DNA of 64,000 bases from Molanna angustata (Eukaryota; Arthropoda; Insecta; Trichoptera; Molannidae), in NCBI GenBank assembly GCA_963576475.1, contig OY754986.1, forward strand, positions 11,631,321 to 11,695,320, given 5' to 3'. Below the pieces are notes generated by a model. It made no database searches. It had not been told where the DNA came from and was given only the letters and a program-made list of their open reading frames with translations. How positions within the stretch are numbered: the stretch's first letter is position 1; every line of letters starts with the position of its first letter. Both the position numbers and the translations under genes were made by a program. Of this stretch, positions 1 through 14,335 are shown in pieces.

Positions 1-366
1 AAAGGAATCGAAAGAGTACTTTAGTCTTTAATCGATCAAGTAGAATAAATACTCTGTACATAGCATTTAGTACACATCATTCAGAATACAATCTCAGTAT
101 GATACTAATTGATAATCTGCAATAAAAAAATAACCTTACACTGAAAGAAAAATTATGTCAACCGAACTAGCTACCTTGTCATCAGTAATAAAAGTTTACC
201 TATTTATGACTGTACTGTTTGGCTGAGGGCACAAAATATTTTGTAGTACAAGACGAAATGTTTTGTAGTCACTGTAGTTCGGTTAATTTTAACATGAAAA
301 TTTTTTCAGTGTAAAAAATGAGAATTCACACTATATCTCCTTGGGGTACCTAGTGAGGAGTAAAAT
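1..366 (-). repeat. Family A dispersed repeat, terminal part, interrupted
   Basis: The end at about 350-366 (AGTGAGGAGTAAAA) and the segment at 82-138 match, in reverse, the start of the fuller copies at 57510 and 62232. The two parts are separated by a small inverted-repeat element (136-314). The copy runs off the left edge of the window. No coding sequence is seen. Confidence 0.45.
136..314. mobile_element. Short MITE inside family A copy
   Basis: The ends are inverted copies: TTACACTGAAAG... at 136 and ...TTTTCAGTGTAA ending at 314. The similarity continues inward, with CAACCGAACTA against TAGTTCGGTTA. It interrupts family A exactly where intact copies run on. The size and end pattern suggest a Tc1/mariner-type MITE, but the class is inferred and no clear target duplication was resolved. 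Confidence 0.5.
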
Positions 367-419
367 ATAATTATTAAGTGGCCAATATTTATATGATTAC
401 AAACTTTTTATTTTATAAT

Positions 420-592
420 GACGCGTTTTGTTCAAAGAGCATCTACAGAATGGGCCAAAAGCATCTATATACCTCAAAGAGCATCTACAGAATGGGTCAA
501 AAGCATCTACATACATACCTCAAAGAGCATCTACGCGTGTCACTCAAAAAGCATCTCCATTCTGTAGATTTGTAATCTTTGAATGAAACGCG
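420..592. repeat. Short tandem repeat enclosed in a hairpin
   Basis: Three imperfect units of about 50 bp carry AAAGAGCATCTACAGAATGG. They lie between inverted ends GACGCGTTTTGTTCAAAGA (420-438) and TCTTTGAATGAAACGCGTC (573-592). The last unit is inverted (CCATTCTGTAGAT), so the whole block can fold. It is non-coding as far as I can see. Confidence 0.55.
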
Positions 593-767
593 TCAGTGGT
601 CAAACATTTTTTAAGTGAAAAAAAATTAAATGTTGCGATGTTTTACTTATTTTAAGTAATTTAAAATAATTGATACACTATACACACAAAAACATTGTCA
701 CCAAACTCATAGTATGCATTTTCTATATGATACCTGTTGAGAAATTTTAATTAAAATTGCATTACGA

Positions 768-880
768 GCAAGATGAGCATGTATGAGGCAGAGTATGTTG
801 ATGAGGCGATATATGTGTCAAGATAGAAGAATGCGGTGTTCGGTTCTCACTGCCTACCCCTTGAGGAAGATAGAAATGGA
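768..880 (+). pseudogene. RTE-type retrotransposon 3' end (relic)
   Basis: In translation, the stretch resembles the C-terminus of the better preserved RTE copy at 39332-39665: an Arg/Met-rich segment, then SVLTAYPL. It is followed by the typical CTGCCTACCCC tail motif. Only the last few dozen residues of the reverse transcriptase polyprotein remain. Confidence 0.5.
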
Positions 881-1450
881 GAGTAAAAATACACTTGTCT
901 ATAGAGACACATACAATATCAATATGAAGTTGATCACTCAATTTTCCCTTACAGAAGCTATTTTACTTTTGTTATATACATTTTTCATACAAATATGAAA
1001 TTTATTTCACATTGATATGGCAAACCATAGATTTTTTTCGTTAAATTTTGACAATCCTTGAATAAATTTTTGATGAGTGTATTTTTGTTGTTTCGAAATT
1101 TCAAACAGTATACAAAAAACTCGATTTTCCAGACCGTGAGAGCATTTTGAAAATTTGGAGAGATGAAATCATACGGATATCTATGGAAAACTTAACATTT
1201 TAGGTCTATGCACTTTACACATATGATGTAAATATCGGACTCATAGTTTGGGCTGTAGAGAGGACACAAAAGGATAATTCCGTACGCCGAACGCCATACG
1301 CCATACATACAAACACATCACGACGAAACTCACAGTGCGCACTCTCTACATGAGAAATTGAGAACCCGTTGAGAAATTGAAGTAAAAAAAAATATGCTTA
1401 AAAATTATGAAATCATGACTCTCCACTATCCCATAGTGTGAAGAGTGAAA
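880..1450 (-). repeat. Family A dispersed repeat
   Basis: Read in reverse it follows the copy at 57510-58118. Matching blocks are the GAAATCATGACTCTCCACTA block at 1407-1430, the CACATCACGACGAAACTCAC block at 1316-1336, and the GGGCTGTAGAGAGGACACAAA block at 1250-1270. A shorter piece of the same family lies at about 670-760. Short ORFs here look accidental. Confidence 0.5.
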
Positions 1451-1896
1451 ACAGCGATTAAAATTTTGACGTTGCTATATCTTCGACTGTAATATCTTTT
1501 GAGAACGTGACAGTTTACTGTATCAAATCCACAAATATACATCATAATGTGGGGAAGGTCACTATAGATATTTATAGTAGCACAGATACATATGTACAGG
1601 TATATGACAACAAGAGTGGGTTGTCTTAAAAAGCAATTAAAATGTAATGTATCTCGTCATATTGTGTTATGAAATATATCGATTGTTAGAATAAATATAA
1701 TTTGGTATGACGCCTTATAATATTTGTAATAGGTAAAGTAATTTAATATTTCTCATATTTACACCGAGGCTACATATAAATGTATGCCAAAGGCTGTTAT
1801 TACAAAAATACATCTTAGAAAATTATATTGCTAGGAATTATGTTCCTTTCCGTACACATAATATGATGTATTACTAAATAATAATAGGGATATGAT

Positions 1897-2115
1897 AAGA
1901 ATTGTTTTATGCACACACTTAATTAGGGATTGCAATCCGGAAAACCAGATCTGGTAATCCGACATCAATAGACGTGTTTTATGCACACACTTAATTAGGG
2001 ATTGCAATCCGGAAAACCAGATCTGGTAATCCGACATCAATAGACGTGTTTTATGCACACACTTAATTAGGGATTGCAATCCGGAAAACCAGATCCGGTA
2101 ATCTGGCAGCATCAT
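1897..2115. repeat. 72-bp tandem repeat, about 3 copies
   Basis: The unit repeats with exact 72-bp spacing (TTTTATGCACAC at 1905, 1977 and 2049). Units are nearly identical and contain the palindrome CCAGATCTGG. Because 72 is divisible by three, the minus strand gives a 24-residue repeat within a 100-codon ORF. I do not think that is a real protein, since it has no recognisable domain. Confidence 0.8.
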
Positions 2116-2357
2116 TAAAACGATGTCATCCAAAATATACTTGAAACCAATTTATTGAAACAATCAGGGCCTTCTCAACAGTTGGTATCGTTGTTGCTCT
2201 GCAAGAAGTCGCAGATGAACACTACTTGTTTCCTAGGATGGTTATTTCAAAACTATTAGCGATTTTTAAGATTTTTTGACTTAAAATATATGTACCTACT
2301 TAATTAAAAATAAGTTAGGCTATTTAAAAATAAGAAGTTTAAAGTTCGTGTAATAAT

Positions 2358-2834
2358 TGTGCCGACCGTTTGGTTTCTGTGCGGGCGTCATGGGTTCTTG
2401 TGATATATTGATGTTGCGCCTTGTATCAGGCAATCTGTATAGCGGTTTACGAGATTGAACGAACAGGTGATTCGGCAATCTTCGTTAGTAAAGATTTGAA
2501 TATATGTATATGAATGTCTGGGGTTAGGCCGGGGTTGGATTGATCGGGGATTTGATCAATGATAGTGCTCTCACGTTGTGGTTCATATATAAACTAATGA
2601 TTTGTACTTCTCTCTTTTTGTATCTGATTTTCTGTATTTTATTTAATTATATCTGTGTCAACAATAGTAGCAGGTTATTGCAGTTCGAATCCCAGCAGAG
2701 GAAAAATTTATTTAAATAAATTTTTCATGCTAATATTGCTTCTATGGGTTGGAAGCACTGGTTAGTTGGAAGAAATTGCCATATGGCAATAAACTCGCCA
2801 CTTGCGTAGGGTGCAAGGAAGTGTTTATTATTAT
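2358..2834 (+). mobile_element. tRNA-derived SINE (family 1), interrupted
   Basis: The head (GTGCCGACCG...GCGGGCGTCATGGGTTC) and the tail (TTCGAATCCCAGCAGAGG... to GTGTTTATTATTATTA) match the uninterrupted copy at 59926-60137. A 285-bp block sits between them at 2398-2682, exactly in the B-box-like GGTTCGAATCC. The copy ends directly at the edge of the large foldback arm. Confidence 0.7.
2398..2682. mobile_element. Probable solo LTR inserted in the SINE B box
   Basis: The block starts TGTGATATATTG (2399) and ends GTTATTGCA (2682), fitting the TG...CA rule for LTRs. It is flanked by GTTC on both sides (2394-2397 and 2683-2686), as expected for a target duplication. An ATATATAAA box lies inside at about 2586. 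No internal element sequence is present, so it would be a solo LTR. The retroelement family is not recognisable. Confidence 0.55.
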
Positions 2835-2837
2835 TAG

Positions 2838-5037
2838 ACTAGCTTTTATGTCCCGCCGTTGGCCAAGAATGTAAATTAGTGAAGGAATAAGCAATCGTTT
2901 ATATACCTACATAATATTGTCACACATAATTTTTTTTAACCGTAGTATGAAAAGTAGTTTGAAATTTAATTGAGTTTAAGCGGTGTAAAATCTTAAAGTG
3001 ATGGCCACAATCCATTTGCTTTTATATATAAGCACATACAATTTCTGCACGCATGGACTATGGGAAATGATTTTAAATATGACTTATTATAAAAAGACAA
3101 CGTCGTAAAGAGTTTGGATTTGGCCACAACCCCTATTTTTATATATTGTCATCGAACGCAAATAATGTGTTTTAAATATTTAGTAATTTTGGATGATGGG
3201 AAATGGTTTAAAAATTGATTAAACAAAAGTACTGAAAATATTCTAGTGTTGGTCCCATCCCATTCGTTTTTATATTTTTCGTCAAGTGTGCATATAGTTT
3301 TGCACAATAAAACTGATAGACTTAAAACTGACCCATAAGTCTACATTACAGAAGAAGAAGACTTAAGCTATGTTAAATAGTTTTTAATATGAATATAAAC
3401 GTTGTGAAGATCCAGCAATGGCCACAACCCCGATTTTTTATTATATTGTCATCAAAATCAAACGTGTAGTTATTGTAAATTAAGCAATATATGATGATAT
3501 AATAAATGGTGTAAATTTCGATTGAAAAAAAGTATTGAGAAGATTCTAGTGATGGTCACATCCCAATCGTTTTATGTATTTTCGTCAAGTGTGCATGTTG
3601 TTTATACTATTTCTATACAATAGACTATAAGACTTAAAACTAACCCAAAAGACTAAATGAAAAAAAAGAATAAGTATAAGACTATAACAAATAGTTTTTA
3701 ATAAAAACTGACCCAATGGTCTACATAAAAGATGCAATAGAAGAATTACACAATAGTAAATGTATTATATAAAAAACTGACCAAATGGTCTTCATAAAAG
3801 AAGAAGAAGATGAATTGAACTATAGGAAATATTTTATATAAAATTCACCCAACGTCTACATTAAATAAGAAAACGAAGAATTAGACTAAAGGAAATATTT
3901 TGCATAAAAACTAACCAAAAGATCTACAAAAAATAAGAAAAAGAAGAATTAGACTATAGAAAGTAGTTACTATAAAAACTGACCCAAAGGTCTACATATT
4001 AGAAGAATAATTATACGTCAGGAAATAGATTGTATAAAAACTAACGCAAAGGTCAACATAAAAGAAGACGAAGAAGAATTAGACTAAAGGAAAAGTTTGT
4101 ATGAAAACTCTCCCTTGGTCTACATAAAAGAGGAAAAATTAGACTAGAGGAAGTTAGTTTATACAAAATTCAACAAAGGTCTACATAAAATTAGTAAAAG
4201 AAGAATTACGTTAAAAGAAATAGTTGGTATCAAAACTGGCCCAGAGGTCTACATAAAATAAGAAGAAAAAGAATTAGATAATAGGAATAAGTTTGTATAA
4301 AAACTCACCCAAAGGGCTACATAAAAGAAGAGGAAGAAGATGAATTAGACTATAGGAAATAGTTCGTATAAAAACTCACCCAAGGTCTACATAAATTAAG
4401 AAAAAGAAAAATTAGACTATAGGAAATAGTTTATTTATGAACTGTCCCAAATGACTTCACAAAAGAAGAGGAAGAAGAATTAAACTCCAAGAAATAGTTT
4501 GTATAAAAAATCACCCAAAGGTCTACTTAAATAAAAGAAGAATTTCACTATAGGAAATAGTTTGTAGATTGAATGACATGTGTATTGTAGTTAACCTAAG
4601 ATAGTTTAATAATTTTCCTATACGAAATTAGTATATTGTTGGTTTTTAAGTAGTATTAGGTATGTAGGTACCTACCTACAATGATGTTCTAAATTAATTC
4701 GAATTTGATTTATAACAAATTTTATTTGAATATCAGAATGTATCCGTAACCATAGTAACCATAGAACATGTAAAAAATATCAAATGGTTTGAAGACATTT
4801 TTTGAATAATATGTAGGTACCTACATTGGTTTGTTCGATGCCATAAAAATGAAAATTGTCCGAAATATCAAATATTATATACAAATTATGCAATTTTATT
4901 ATGCCTATATCTTTACTAATAATTAACAGACTTTTACAATATACGTCTTAAAACTTGCTGTAATGTCTTGTGTTTCATTTTATTATTTCATAATTACATT
5001 TATTTCAAAGGTTTATTATTTTCAAGAACATATTCAT
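2838..5037 (+). repeat. Left arm of the foldback
   Basis: It matches the reverse complement of 7100-9674. Shared landmarks are GTCCCGCCGTTGGCCAAGAATG at the outer end, the repeated 'TGGCCACAAYCCC' blocks (about 3000, 3120, 3420), and TAGGTACCTACCTA near 4670. Confidence 0.75.
3340..4570 (+). repeat. About 60-70-bp subrepeats in left foldback arm
   Basis: Degenerate units are built on CAAAGGTCTACATAAAAGAA, a GAAGAAGAAT run and ACTATAGGAAATAGTTTGTA. They recur about 17 times. The right arm has only about 7 such units (8410-8900), so copy number differs between the two arms. Confidence 0.7.
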
Positions 5038-6589
5038 TCGGTAGGAAAATGAAATATTGTATGAAAAGATATTAAAATGGCGGCATTTATGTACAAAACG
5101 CTTACTTTAAAAATAAGTTTAACATTATAATTATACAAAATATTCACCATGTTTTTCACTTAAACGCTAAGTTATACTTGAAAATATATTTTTTTCGTGT
5201 AAATACGTACTTCTAACTTTTAAACTAACAGATATTTGCGTGCAAAATGTACACTTTTTTGACAGATATGACTTGGAAAATTTTGTATGAGAAAAATAAT
5301 TATTGAAATATTTTTAAAATTCAGCATTTTTATCGCATAATTTTTAGCGTGACACTGCATCAGGTATACTGGTACATGTTCGCACATAAATTAGATTTTT
5401 AGATGCTCTTGGTTTTTCAGAAGGCGTGAGACAAACACACACACACACTAACATTTTGATTGCTTTATTACTTTAGATATAACAGATTTGTAATACTTAC
5501 TTAATACTTACTTAGATTTGTAATATGGATCGATGAAGTATAATTTCGTATTATTCAGGTGAAATGTTTACACACTATTCAAATATATAGAACTTTCAAA
5601 AATTACATCGATAAGGGAACTCAATAAAGACATAATTGGTGAACGTTGCGCAAGCGCATATAATGATCACGTAAGCCAGCCGATGACTGGTCGTAAGCCC
5701 TGTAGGTGCCTGAGTTCCTGGTTCTTCCATAATATCCCAACTTCATCTCTATTGAGATGTTATTGTTAATAAAATATATTTAACAATCGGAATATGATTT
5801 TGTAATACTAAGGTACGTCGTAAGTGTATAATAAGGAACAGGCTTGCTTAAAATTTTCTAATCTTGTAATGTCAGCCTAATATTATCGTAAATTACTTCA
5901 AACTGTGTGATCACTGTTGGTTTTCATACTAACAACATTGTAAACAATATTTAAATGAAGGAGTATGTAGCAAGGGAGTTATAATTAAATTTTAATACAA
6001 TTATAATACGGTGTAGTAATACGATAAGGTATTCTTTTCAGTAAATTATTCATTTCAATAGAAAATAAATTATAAATTTGATATGTTGACGTTTGTTTTG
6101 TACTAGAAATTGATAACTCTACATACATACTTATAATATTAGTAGTTGCTTAGAATAATAATCATTTTGAACAAATAAATATATATAATTTTTATAAAAC
6201 AATCATATTAAATTTTCGGGCTTCTGGGCTCAGATAGTCTAGCTTCACAACCAGAAATAGCAGATTCAATTCCCGGTAGGGACCCAGTTTTAATAGATTG
6301 AGTTTTATATTAGTTTTTTACGAAATCCCACCACGGCATCGCCTCCCCGGAAGACCACCGAAGAGGTAGAGGGATAGCTGGACCTCAGCTTCACAGGAAT
6401 AGCTTTCTCGAAAAAACAGATCTACGATCTAATATAAGAAGAAAAAGAAGAAAGTTTTATACTGTGTGTTAAGTTTGGAGTAAGTCTCTTGGATTAACAT
6501 TACGTTTACAAAATATGGCAACATGTCAATGTGTATGTGTTAAATTAATATTTTATAAAGGATTAGAATGGATATAAAAGATCTTAGAA
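5038..6589. other. Foldback loop: non-coding with repeat fragments
   Basis: There is no credible gene here. It contains a copy of family C (about 5637-5760, GTGAACGTTGCGCAAGCGC... to CTCTATTGAGATG). At 6223-6440 there is a SINE-like stretch with a B-box-like GATTCAATTCCCGG. A short (CA)n lies near 5435. Confidence 0.5.
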
Positions 6590-6772
6590 TGGCGACCGAG
6601 AACAAGGCGAAGAGGTGTTGGCAGACCCCAGGCAAGGTGGTCTGATGACATCAAGAAATGTGCCGGAGGGAGATGGATGCAGTGTGCCCAAGACAGGGAG
6701 TTGTGGAGGATCAAAGGGCAGGCCTATGTCCAAGAATGGATGAAAACTGGCTGAAGAAGAAGAAGAAGAAAG
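6590..6772 (+). pseudogene. RTE-type retrotransposon 3' end
   Basis: Translation in the frame of the CGA at 6594 gives the typical end of an RTE reverse-transcriptase polyprotein. It has an Arg/Gly-rich [13 protein letters not shown] segment, a CAQDRELWR segment, then EWMKTG and a stop. A (GAA)n tail follows at 6753-6771, as for a 3'-end insertion. Only about 55 residues survive. Confidence 0.6.
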
Positions 6773-6840
6773 GATTAGGTATAAAGGATCAGAAATTATT
6801 ATTTCTATTTTACAATTGAATTCTCTTTTGACAAAATCAG

Positions 6841-7104
<264 letters not shown>

Positions 7105-7599
7105 TATGTTCTTGAAAATAATAAACCTTTGAAATAAATGTAATTATGAAATAATAAAATGAAACACAAGACATTACGGCAAGTTTTAAGACATATATTG
7201 TAAAAATGTGTTATTTATTAGTAAAGATATAGGCATAATAAAATTGCATAATTTGTAAATAATATTTGATTTTTCTGACAATTTTCATTTTTATGGCATC
7301 GAACAAACCAATGTAGGTACCTACATATTCAAAAAATGTATCCGAACCATTCGATATTACTTATGTGTTCGAATCGTTTCCATGGCTACAGAAAGAATGT
7401 GATATTCAAATAAAATTTGTTAGGAATCGAATTTATTTAGAAGTTTGTTGTAGGTAGGTACCTACCTAATACTATTTACTTACAAATCAACAATAATATA
7501 CCTATACTGATTTCCTATAGGAAAATTATTTTATTTATTTATTTATCAACCGTTTGTCCGATTATAATGAAACTTTGGTGAATTGTCGAGCGTATGCCC

Positions 7600-8215
7600 A
7601 GGATGGTTTTTGGATTTAAACTTTTTTCTTATTCTTCTTCTTCTTCGTGTATTTGGTCGTTTTACCTATGAAGGGGGAGTATCCTGGGAAAAGAAGGTCC
7701 GACTGTCCCTCCATCTCTTCACAGGTCTTCCAGGACGGGTTCTGCATATAAACTTTTTTCTTCTTTTTCTTCAACGTGTACTTGGTCATCTTACCTATGA
7801 AGATGAACTATCCTGGGAGATGAAGGTCCAATTTTCCTTCCATCTCTTCGCAGGTTTCTGGATTTAAACTTTTTTCTTCTTCTTCTTCATCGTCTATTTG
7901 GTCATTTTACCTTTGAAGGTGGACTAACCTGGGAGAAGAATGTCCAATTTTCCTTCCATCTCTTCGCAGGTATCTGGATTTAAACTTATTTCTTCTTCTT
8001 CTTCTTCATCGTGTATTTTTGCTCATTTTACCTATGAAGTTGGAGAATCCTGGGAGAAGAAGGTCCAACTGTCCTTCCATCTCTTCGCAGGTATCTGGGT
8101 TTAAACTTTTTTCTTCTTCTTCGTGTATTTAGTCATTTTACCTATTAAGTAGAGCATCCTGGGAAAAGAAGGTTCTTTCATCTCTTCGCGGTTCTTCCAG
8201 GATGGTTTCTGGATT
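7600..8215 (-). repeat. About 112-131-bp tandem repeats, 6 units
   Basis: Units start near GGTTTCTGGATTTAAAC at about 7605, 7736, 7854, 7971, 8093 and 8206. Each contains TCCTGGGAGAAGAAGGTCCA and CTTCCATCTCTTCGCAGGT. The latter also occurs at 23419-23450 in an RTE-like 3' tail, so the array may derive from a retroelement end (inference). Confidence 0.7.
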
Positions 8216-8221
8216 TAAACT

Positions 8222-8402
8222 TTTCTTAACCGACTGATGGGACGGGATGTAATGAAGGGAAGGGAGGCACTAAAGGGCCTGAAGGGACGGGAGGTATAAA
8301 ACTGCCTGAAGGGACGGAAGGTACTGAAGGGCCTGATGGGAAGGGACGTAATGAGGGATTAAAGGGACGGGAGGTACTGAAGGGCCTGAAGCGGCGGGTC
8401 CT
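8222..8402. repeat. GC-rich GGGACGGGAGG minisatellite
   Basis: About six imperfect copies of a unit built on GAAGGGACGGGAGGTACTG and AAGGGCCTGA. It is strikingly purine- and G-rich compared with the AT-rich surroundings. It is found only in the right foldback arm. Confidence 0.75.
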
Positions 8403-9672
8403 GGAGTCTAATTCTTTTTCTTCTTAATTTTATGTAGACCTTTAGGGCAGTTTTTATACAAACTATTTCCTATTGTCTAAATCATCTTCTTCTTCTTTTA
8501 TGTATACATTTGGGTCATTTTTTTATAAAAATTATTTCCTTTAGTCTAATTATTATTCTTCTTCATTTAAGTACGTAGACTTTTGGGAGAGTTTTAATAC
8601 AAACTATTTCCAATAGTCTTATTCATTTTCTTTTATGTAGACCTTTTGGTCAGTATTTATACAAACTATTTCCAATAGTCTAAATATTCTTCTTCTTCTT
8701 TTTTGTAGACCTTTGGGTGAGATTTTATACAATCTATTTCCAATAGTCTAATTCTTCTATTAGGTATATGTATTTTTACTTATTTTATGTAGACCATTGG
8801 AATAGTTTTTTATACAAACTATTTCTTATAGTCTTATACTTATTTTTCTCTTTTTTATTTAGTCTTTTGGGTTAGTTTTAAGTCTAATAGTCTATTGTGC
8901 AGAAATATTATTAACGATATGCACACTTGATGAAAATACATATGAAATGAATGGGATATGGGATGTGACGATATAACCTGCACTAGAATCTTTTCAATAC
9001 TTTTGTTTAATTAAATTTAAACCATTTATATCATCCTATTTTGAATAATTTTCAACACCTAATATTTAAAGAATGGGGGTTGTGGCCATTACTGAACTCT
9101 TCACAACATTTATATTCAAATTAAAAACTATTTACTATAGTTCAAGTCTTCTTCTTCTTCGTTAATGAAGACTTTCAGTCAAATTGAGCAAAAATATAAT
9201 GCACACTTGATGAAAAAATATAAAAACGAATGGGATGTGACCAATACTAGATCTTTTCAGTACCTACGTTTGTTTAATCAAATTTTAACCACATCCCAAC
9301 ATCGAAAATTACTAAATTTTCAATAGGTACACATTACAATTTGTTTTCGATGATAATATTTAAAAATGGGGGTTGTGGCCAAACCAATCTCTTTACAACG
9401 TTGATAAACAGTCATATTTAAAACCATTACGCATAGTCCATGCGAGCAGAAATTGTATAAATATTATACTTCATTCACACTTTATAGCAATATATAAAAA
9501 AGAATGGGTTGTGGCCATCACTTGAACATTTTACAATACTTAAACTCAATCAAATTTCAAACCACTTTTTATAGTCTGATATTGCAAAATAATTGGGTGA
9601 CAATATTATAAAAACGATTGCTTTTTCTTTCACAATTTTACATTCTTGGCCAACGGCGGGACATAAAAGCTA

Positions 9673-10196
<524 letters not shown>

Positions 10197-10754
10197 AATG
10201 TTATATTTGATGTTTTCACGGGTGAAATATGTTATAATATTTTTATCTCGGTTTTCCCGTGTCAGTAGGTCTTGACTAAGACCATTTGTCTTCCGACGTT
10301 TCGCCTGAATATCACCAGGCATTTTCAAGGACTTAACGAAAAGCACGCGCGCGACACACGTCTACTCACACTGAAAGCTCACCGTCAAGTGACTCGTAGC
10401 GTACAAGATGGCCGCTTATGTCAAATATTGTTAGCGCGACGTGATTGGCTCCTTGTGACACGCCCACCTGCTGTCGTGTTCATTGGTAATAATATTTTAT
10501 CATTATTTTTTGTGTTGTGATTTATTGTTAATTTTAGTTGTGACATTAATATTATTATTGTTGTGTTTTGGGGTTATTTTCGCTATGGTATTATTAATAT
10601 TATTATTGTATTGTTTGTCATATAAAATGTTCTTCCAGGTACTAGGCAAACGAACTCCGTCGTCCCGATTGTTCATTATATCCCTTCTCTTATATATTTC
10701 TATAGCTTCCCTGTAAATTCTGAGAGGTTCACTGTTTAAACTTGCTATTATTTT
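10197..10754 (-). repeat. Inverted copy of the Penelope-like 3' end (left arm)
   Basis: It is the reverse complement of 11602-12123 from CTATTATTTT (10745-10754) outward to ATAATATTTTTATCTCGG (10234). It includes an inverted copy of the last roughly 110 codons of the element's ORF and its 3' UTR. The hairpin plus CGAAACGTCGG motif lies at 10293-10319. Confidence 0.85.
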
Positions 10755-11601
10755 TCACTGTTTAAACTTGATATTAACTTATTTATGACGAGGTTTGAAG
10801 AAGAAGTCTTAAAGAAAGTAATACTCAAACCAAAGAAATGGCTAAGATATGTGGATGACACATTCGTAGTATGGTCTCACGGAGAAGAAGAATTAAATAA
10901 TTTTTTGAACACTATTAACAGCATTCATAAAGATATAAAGTTTACAATGGAGAAGGAAAATAACAGACAAATACCTTTCTTAGACGTTTTAGTGTTAAAA
11001 AAAGCAAACGGTAAACTGGGGCACACAGTATATAGAAAGCCCACACACACCGATAGATACCTACACGCAACGTCCAATCATCACCCCGCACAAATATGCT
11101 CAGTCGCAAAAACACTAATAACAAGATCAAAAAGAATTGCAGACCACGAGCATAAAAAACAAGAATTAGAATACACGAAAAATGCTCTACGTTGTAATGG
11201 TTTCTCAGACTATATAATAAACAAAGCATTAAAGAGTCCAAAAACAGTGAAAGAAAAATCCAATGAAACACCATTATCAACAGCCCGACTACCATATATC
11301 AAAGGCGTCACCGATAAAATCAGCCGTCTATTAAACAAAAATAACATACGTACCGTTTTCAGCACAACAAATAAAATATCAACCTTTCTAAGAAACCCGA
11401 AAGACATCATTCCACTTGAAGCTCATGGAGTATATGAAATACCGTGCGGATCGTGCAATAAGACTTATGTAGGAAGAACCAATCGAAAAGTTGAAGCACG
11501 AATAGCGGAGCACAGAGTCGACATGAGAAACAAAAAACTTACATCCTCACTTGTACAACACTCGCTCACAGAAGGACATACAATAGATTTTGACCATTCA
11601 A

Positions 11602-13386
<1,785 letters not shown>

Positions 13387-13557
13387 CACGATAATGAAAT
13401 GATTTATTTTCCATTATTTTTACATATGACAATAACAAAAAATTAACCATATATACAATTGTACAATTGTTCATATTTGGAAATTTACTGCCTCACAAAA
13501 CGAGTCTGTTCTGAGGCAGTACTCTTACAATTTGGTCTAAATATTTAGTTTCATATA

Positions 13558-13995
13558 GTCGTAAGACCTGCAATGTTATACGGATCTGAGTGCTGGACAA
13601 TATTAAAAAAGCACGCACAACAACTGCACACGACTGAAATGAAGATGTTGCGCTGGGCAGGTGGTGTAACACGCCTTGATAGAGTTCGCAACGAGTACGT
13701 CAGAGGATCTTTTAAGGTAGCCCCAATAGAGGAGAAACTGAAAGAGGGCAGACAACGATGGTATGGCCATGTCATGCGAAGGGAGGATACCTACTCCGTT
13801 AAAACTGTGCTCGGTATCCCCTCAAAACCACGAGGAAGAGGCAGACCGCCGGCGACATGGTGGACGGGTGTCGAGAGGGAGCTGGCGGCACAAGGTGTCC
13901 CACAGGAGACGACGCAGAGTCGCAAATCATGGCGGCTGATGATTAGGAGGCCCGACCCCGAATGAACTGGGATAGAGGGGCAGGAAATGATGATT
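13558..13995 (+). pseudogene. RTE-type reverse transcriptase C-terminal fragment
   Basis: The frame is open from about 13558 to the stop at 13963. It carries the hallmark AMLYGSECWT segment, MKMLRWAGGVTR, the RWYGHVMRRED segment and a GRGRPPATWW segment. These are the usual landmarks of the region after the palm in RTE-clade polyproteins. The palm with its YADD box is absent, so the copy is 5'-truncated. Short repeats after the stop (GAAATGATGATT) resemble an RTE tail. About 130 residues are intact with no stop, so this is a fairly young fragment. Confidence 0.8.
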
Positions 13996-14094
13996 TAGTT
14001 TCATATATAAGATATCTTTTTAAAATATACCTACTACACGCTACCTGGGAAATACACGTAAGTACTTAGAGTAGACAAATAAAACAGAAACCCA

Positions 14095-14335
14095 TGCTTT
14101 TTACTCCTCTCTAACCCAAGAGGATACAGTGGGGAGTTATGATTTCGCAATTTTCAAGACTATTTTTTATTGCAGATTATCAACTAGTACCACCTTCCAT
14201 ATGCCAACACTGTTTTATTTTTCTTTTTAAATGAATATTCGAACTCGCGACCTCTGGATTACAAGCCCAGCGCGCTAACCGCTCTGCCATCGACCCATCT
14301 ATATGTAGATAGACCCATTATATGTAAATAGTTTC
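14095..14335 (+). repeat. Family A end fused to a tRNA-like sequence
   Basis: The part at 14099-14200 is the family A start (TTTTACTCCTC...GGGGAGTTATGATTTCGC). It is followed at about 14230-14300 by the tRNA-like block below. No ORF is seen. Confidence 0.45.
14232..14302 (-). other. tRNA-Thr-like sequence, probably a SINE head
   Basis: On the minus strand it shows an A-box-like GGCAGAGCGGTTAGCGCGC, then an anticodon arm CTGGG-CTTGTAA-TCCAG with anticodon TGT (Thr), then a B-box-like GCGAGTTCGAA. The 3' half of the T stem and the acceptor stem do not pair, so a functional tRNA is unlikely. A tRNA pseudogene or SINE head fits better. Confidence 0.5.

Noticed and set aside
1831..2133. 100-codon minus-strand ORF with three 24-residue repeats
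   Set aside because: It follows from a 72-bp tandem repeat whose length is divisible by three; no domain or start context supports it.
10942..11410. Minus-strand ORFs over the Penelope-like gene
   Set aside because: Shadow frames of the plus-strand RT/GIY-YIG coding sequence.
14232..14302. Functional tRNA-Thr (TGT)
   Set aside because: The anticodon arm is good, but the T stem and acceptor stem fail to pair; it is kept only as tRNA-like.
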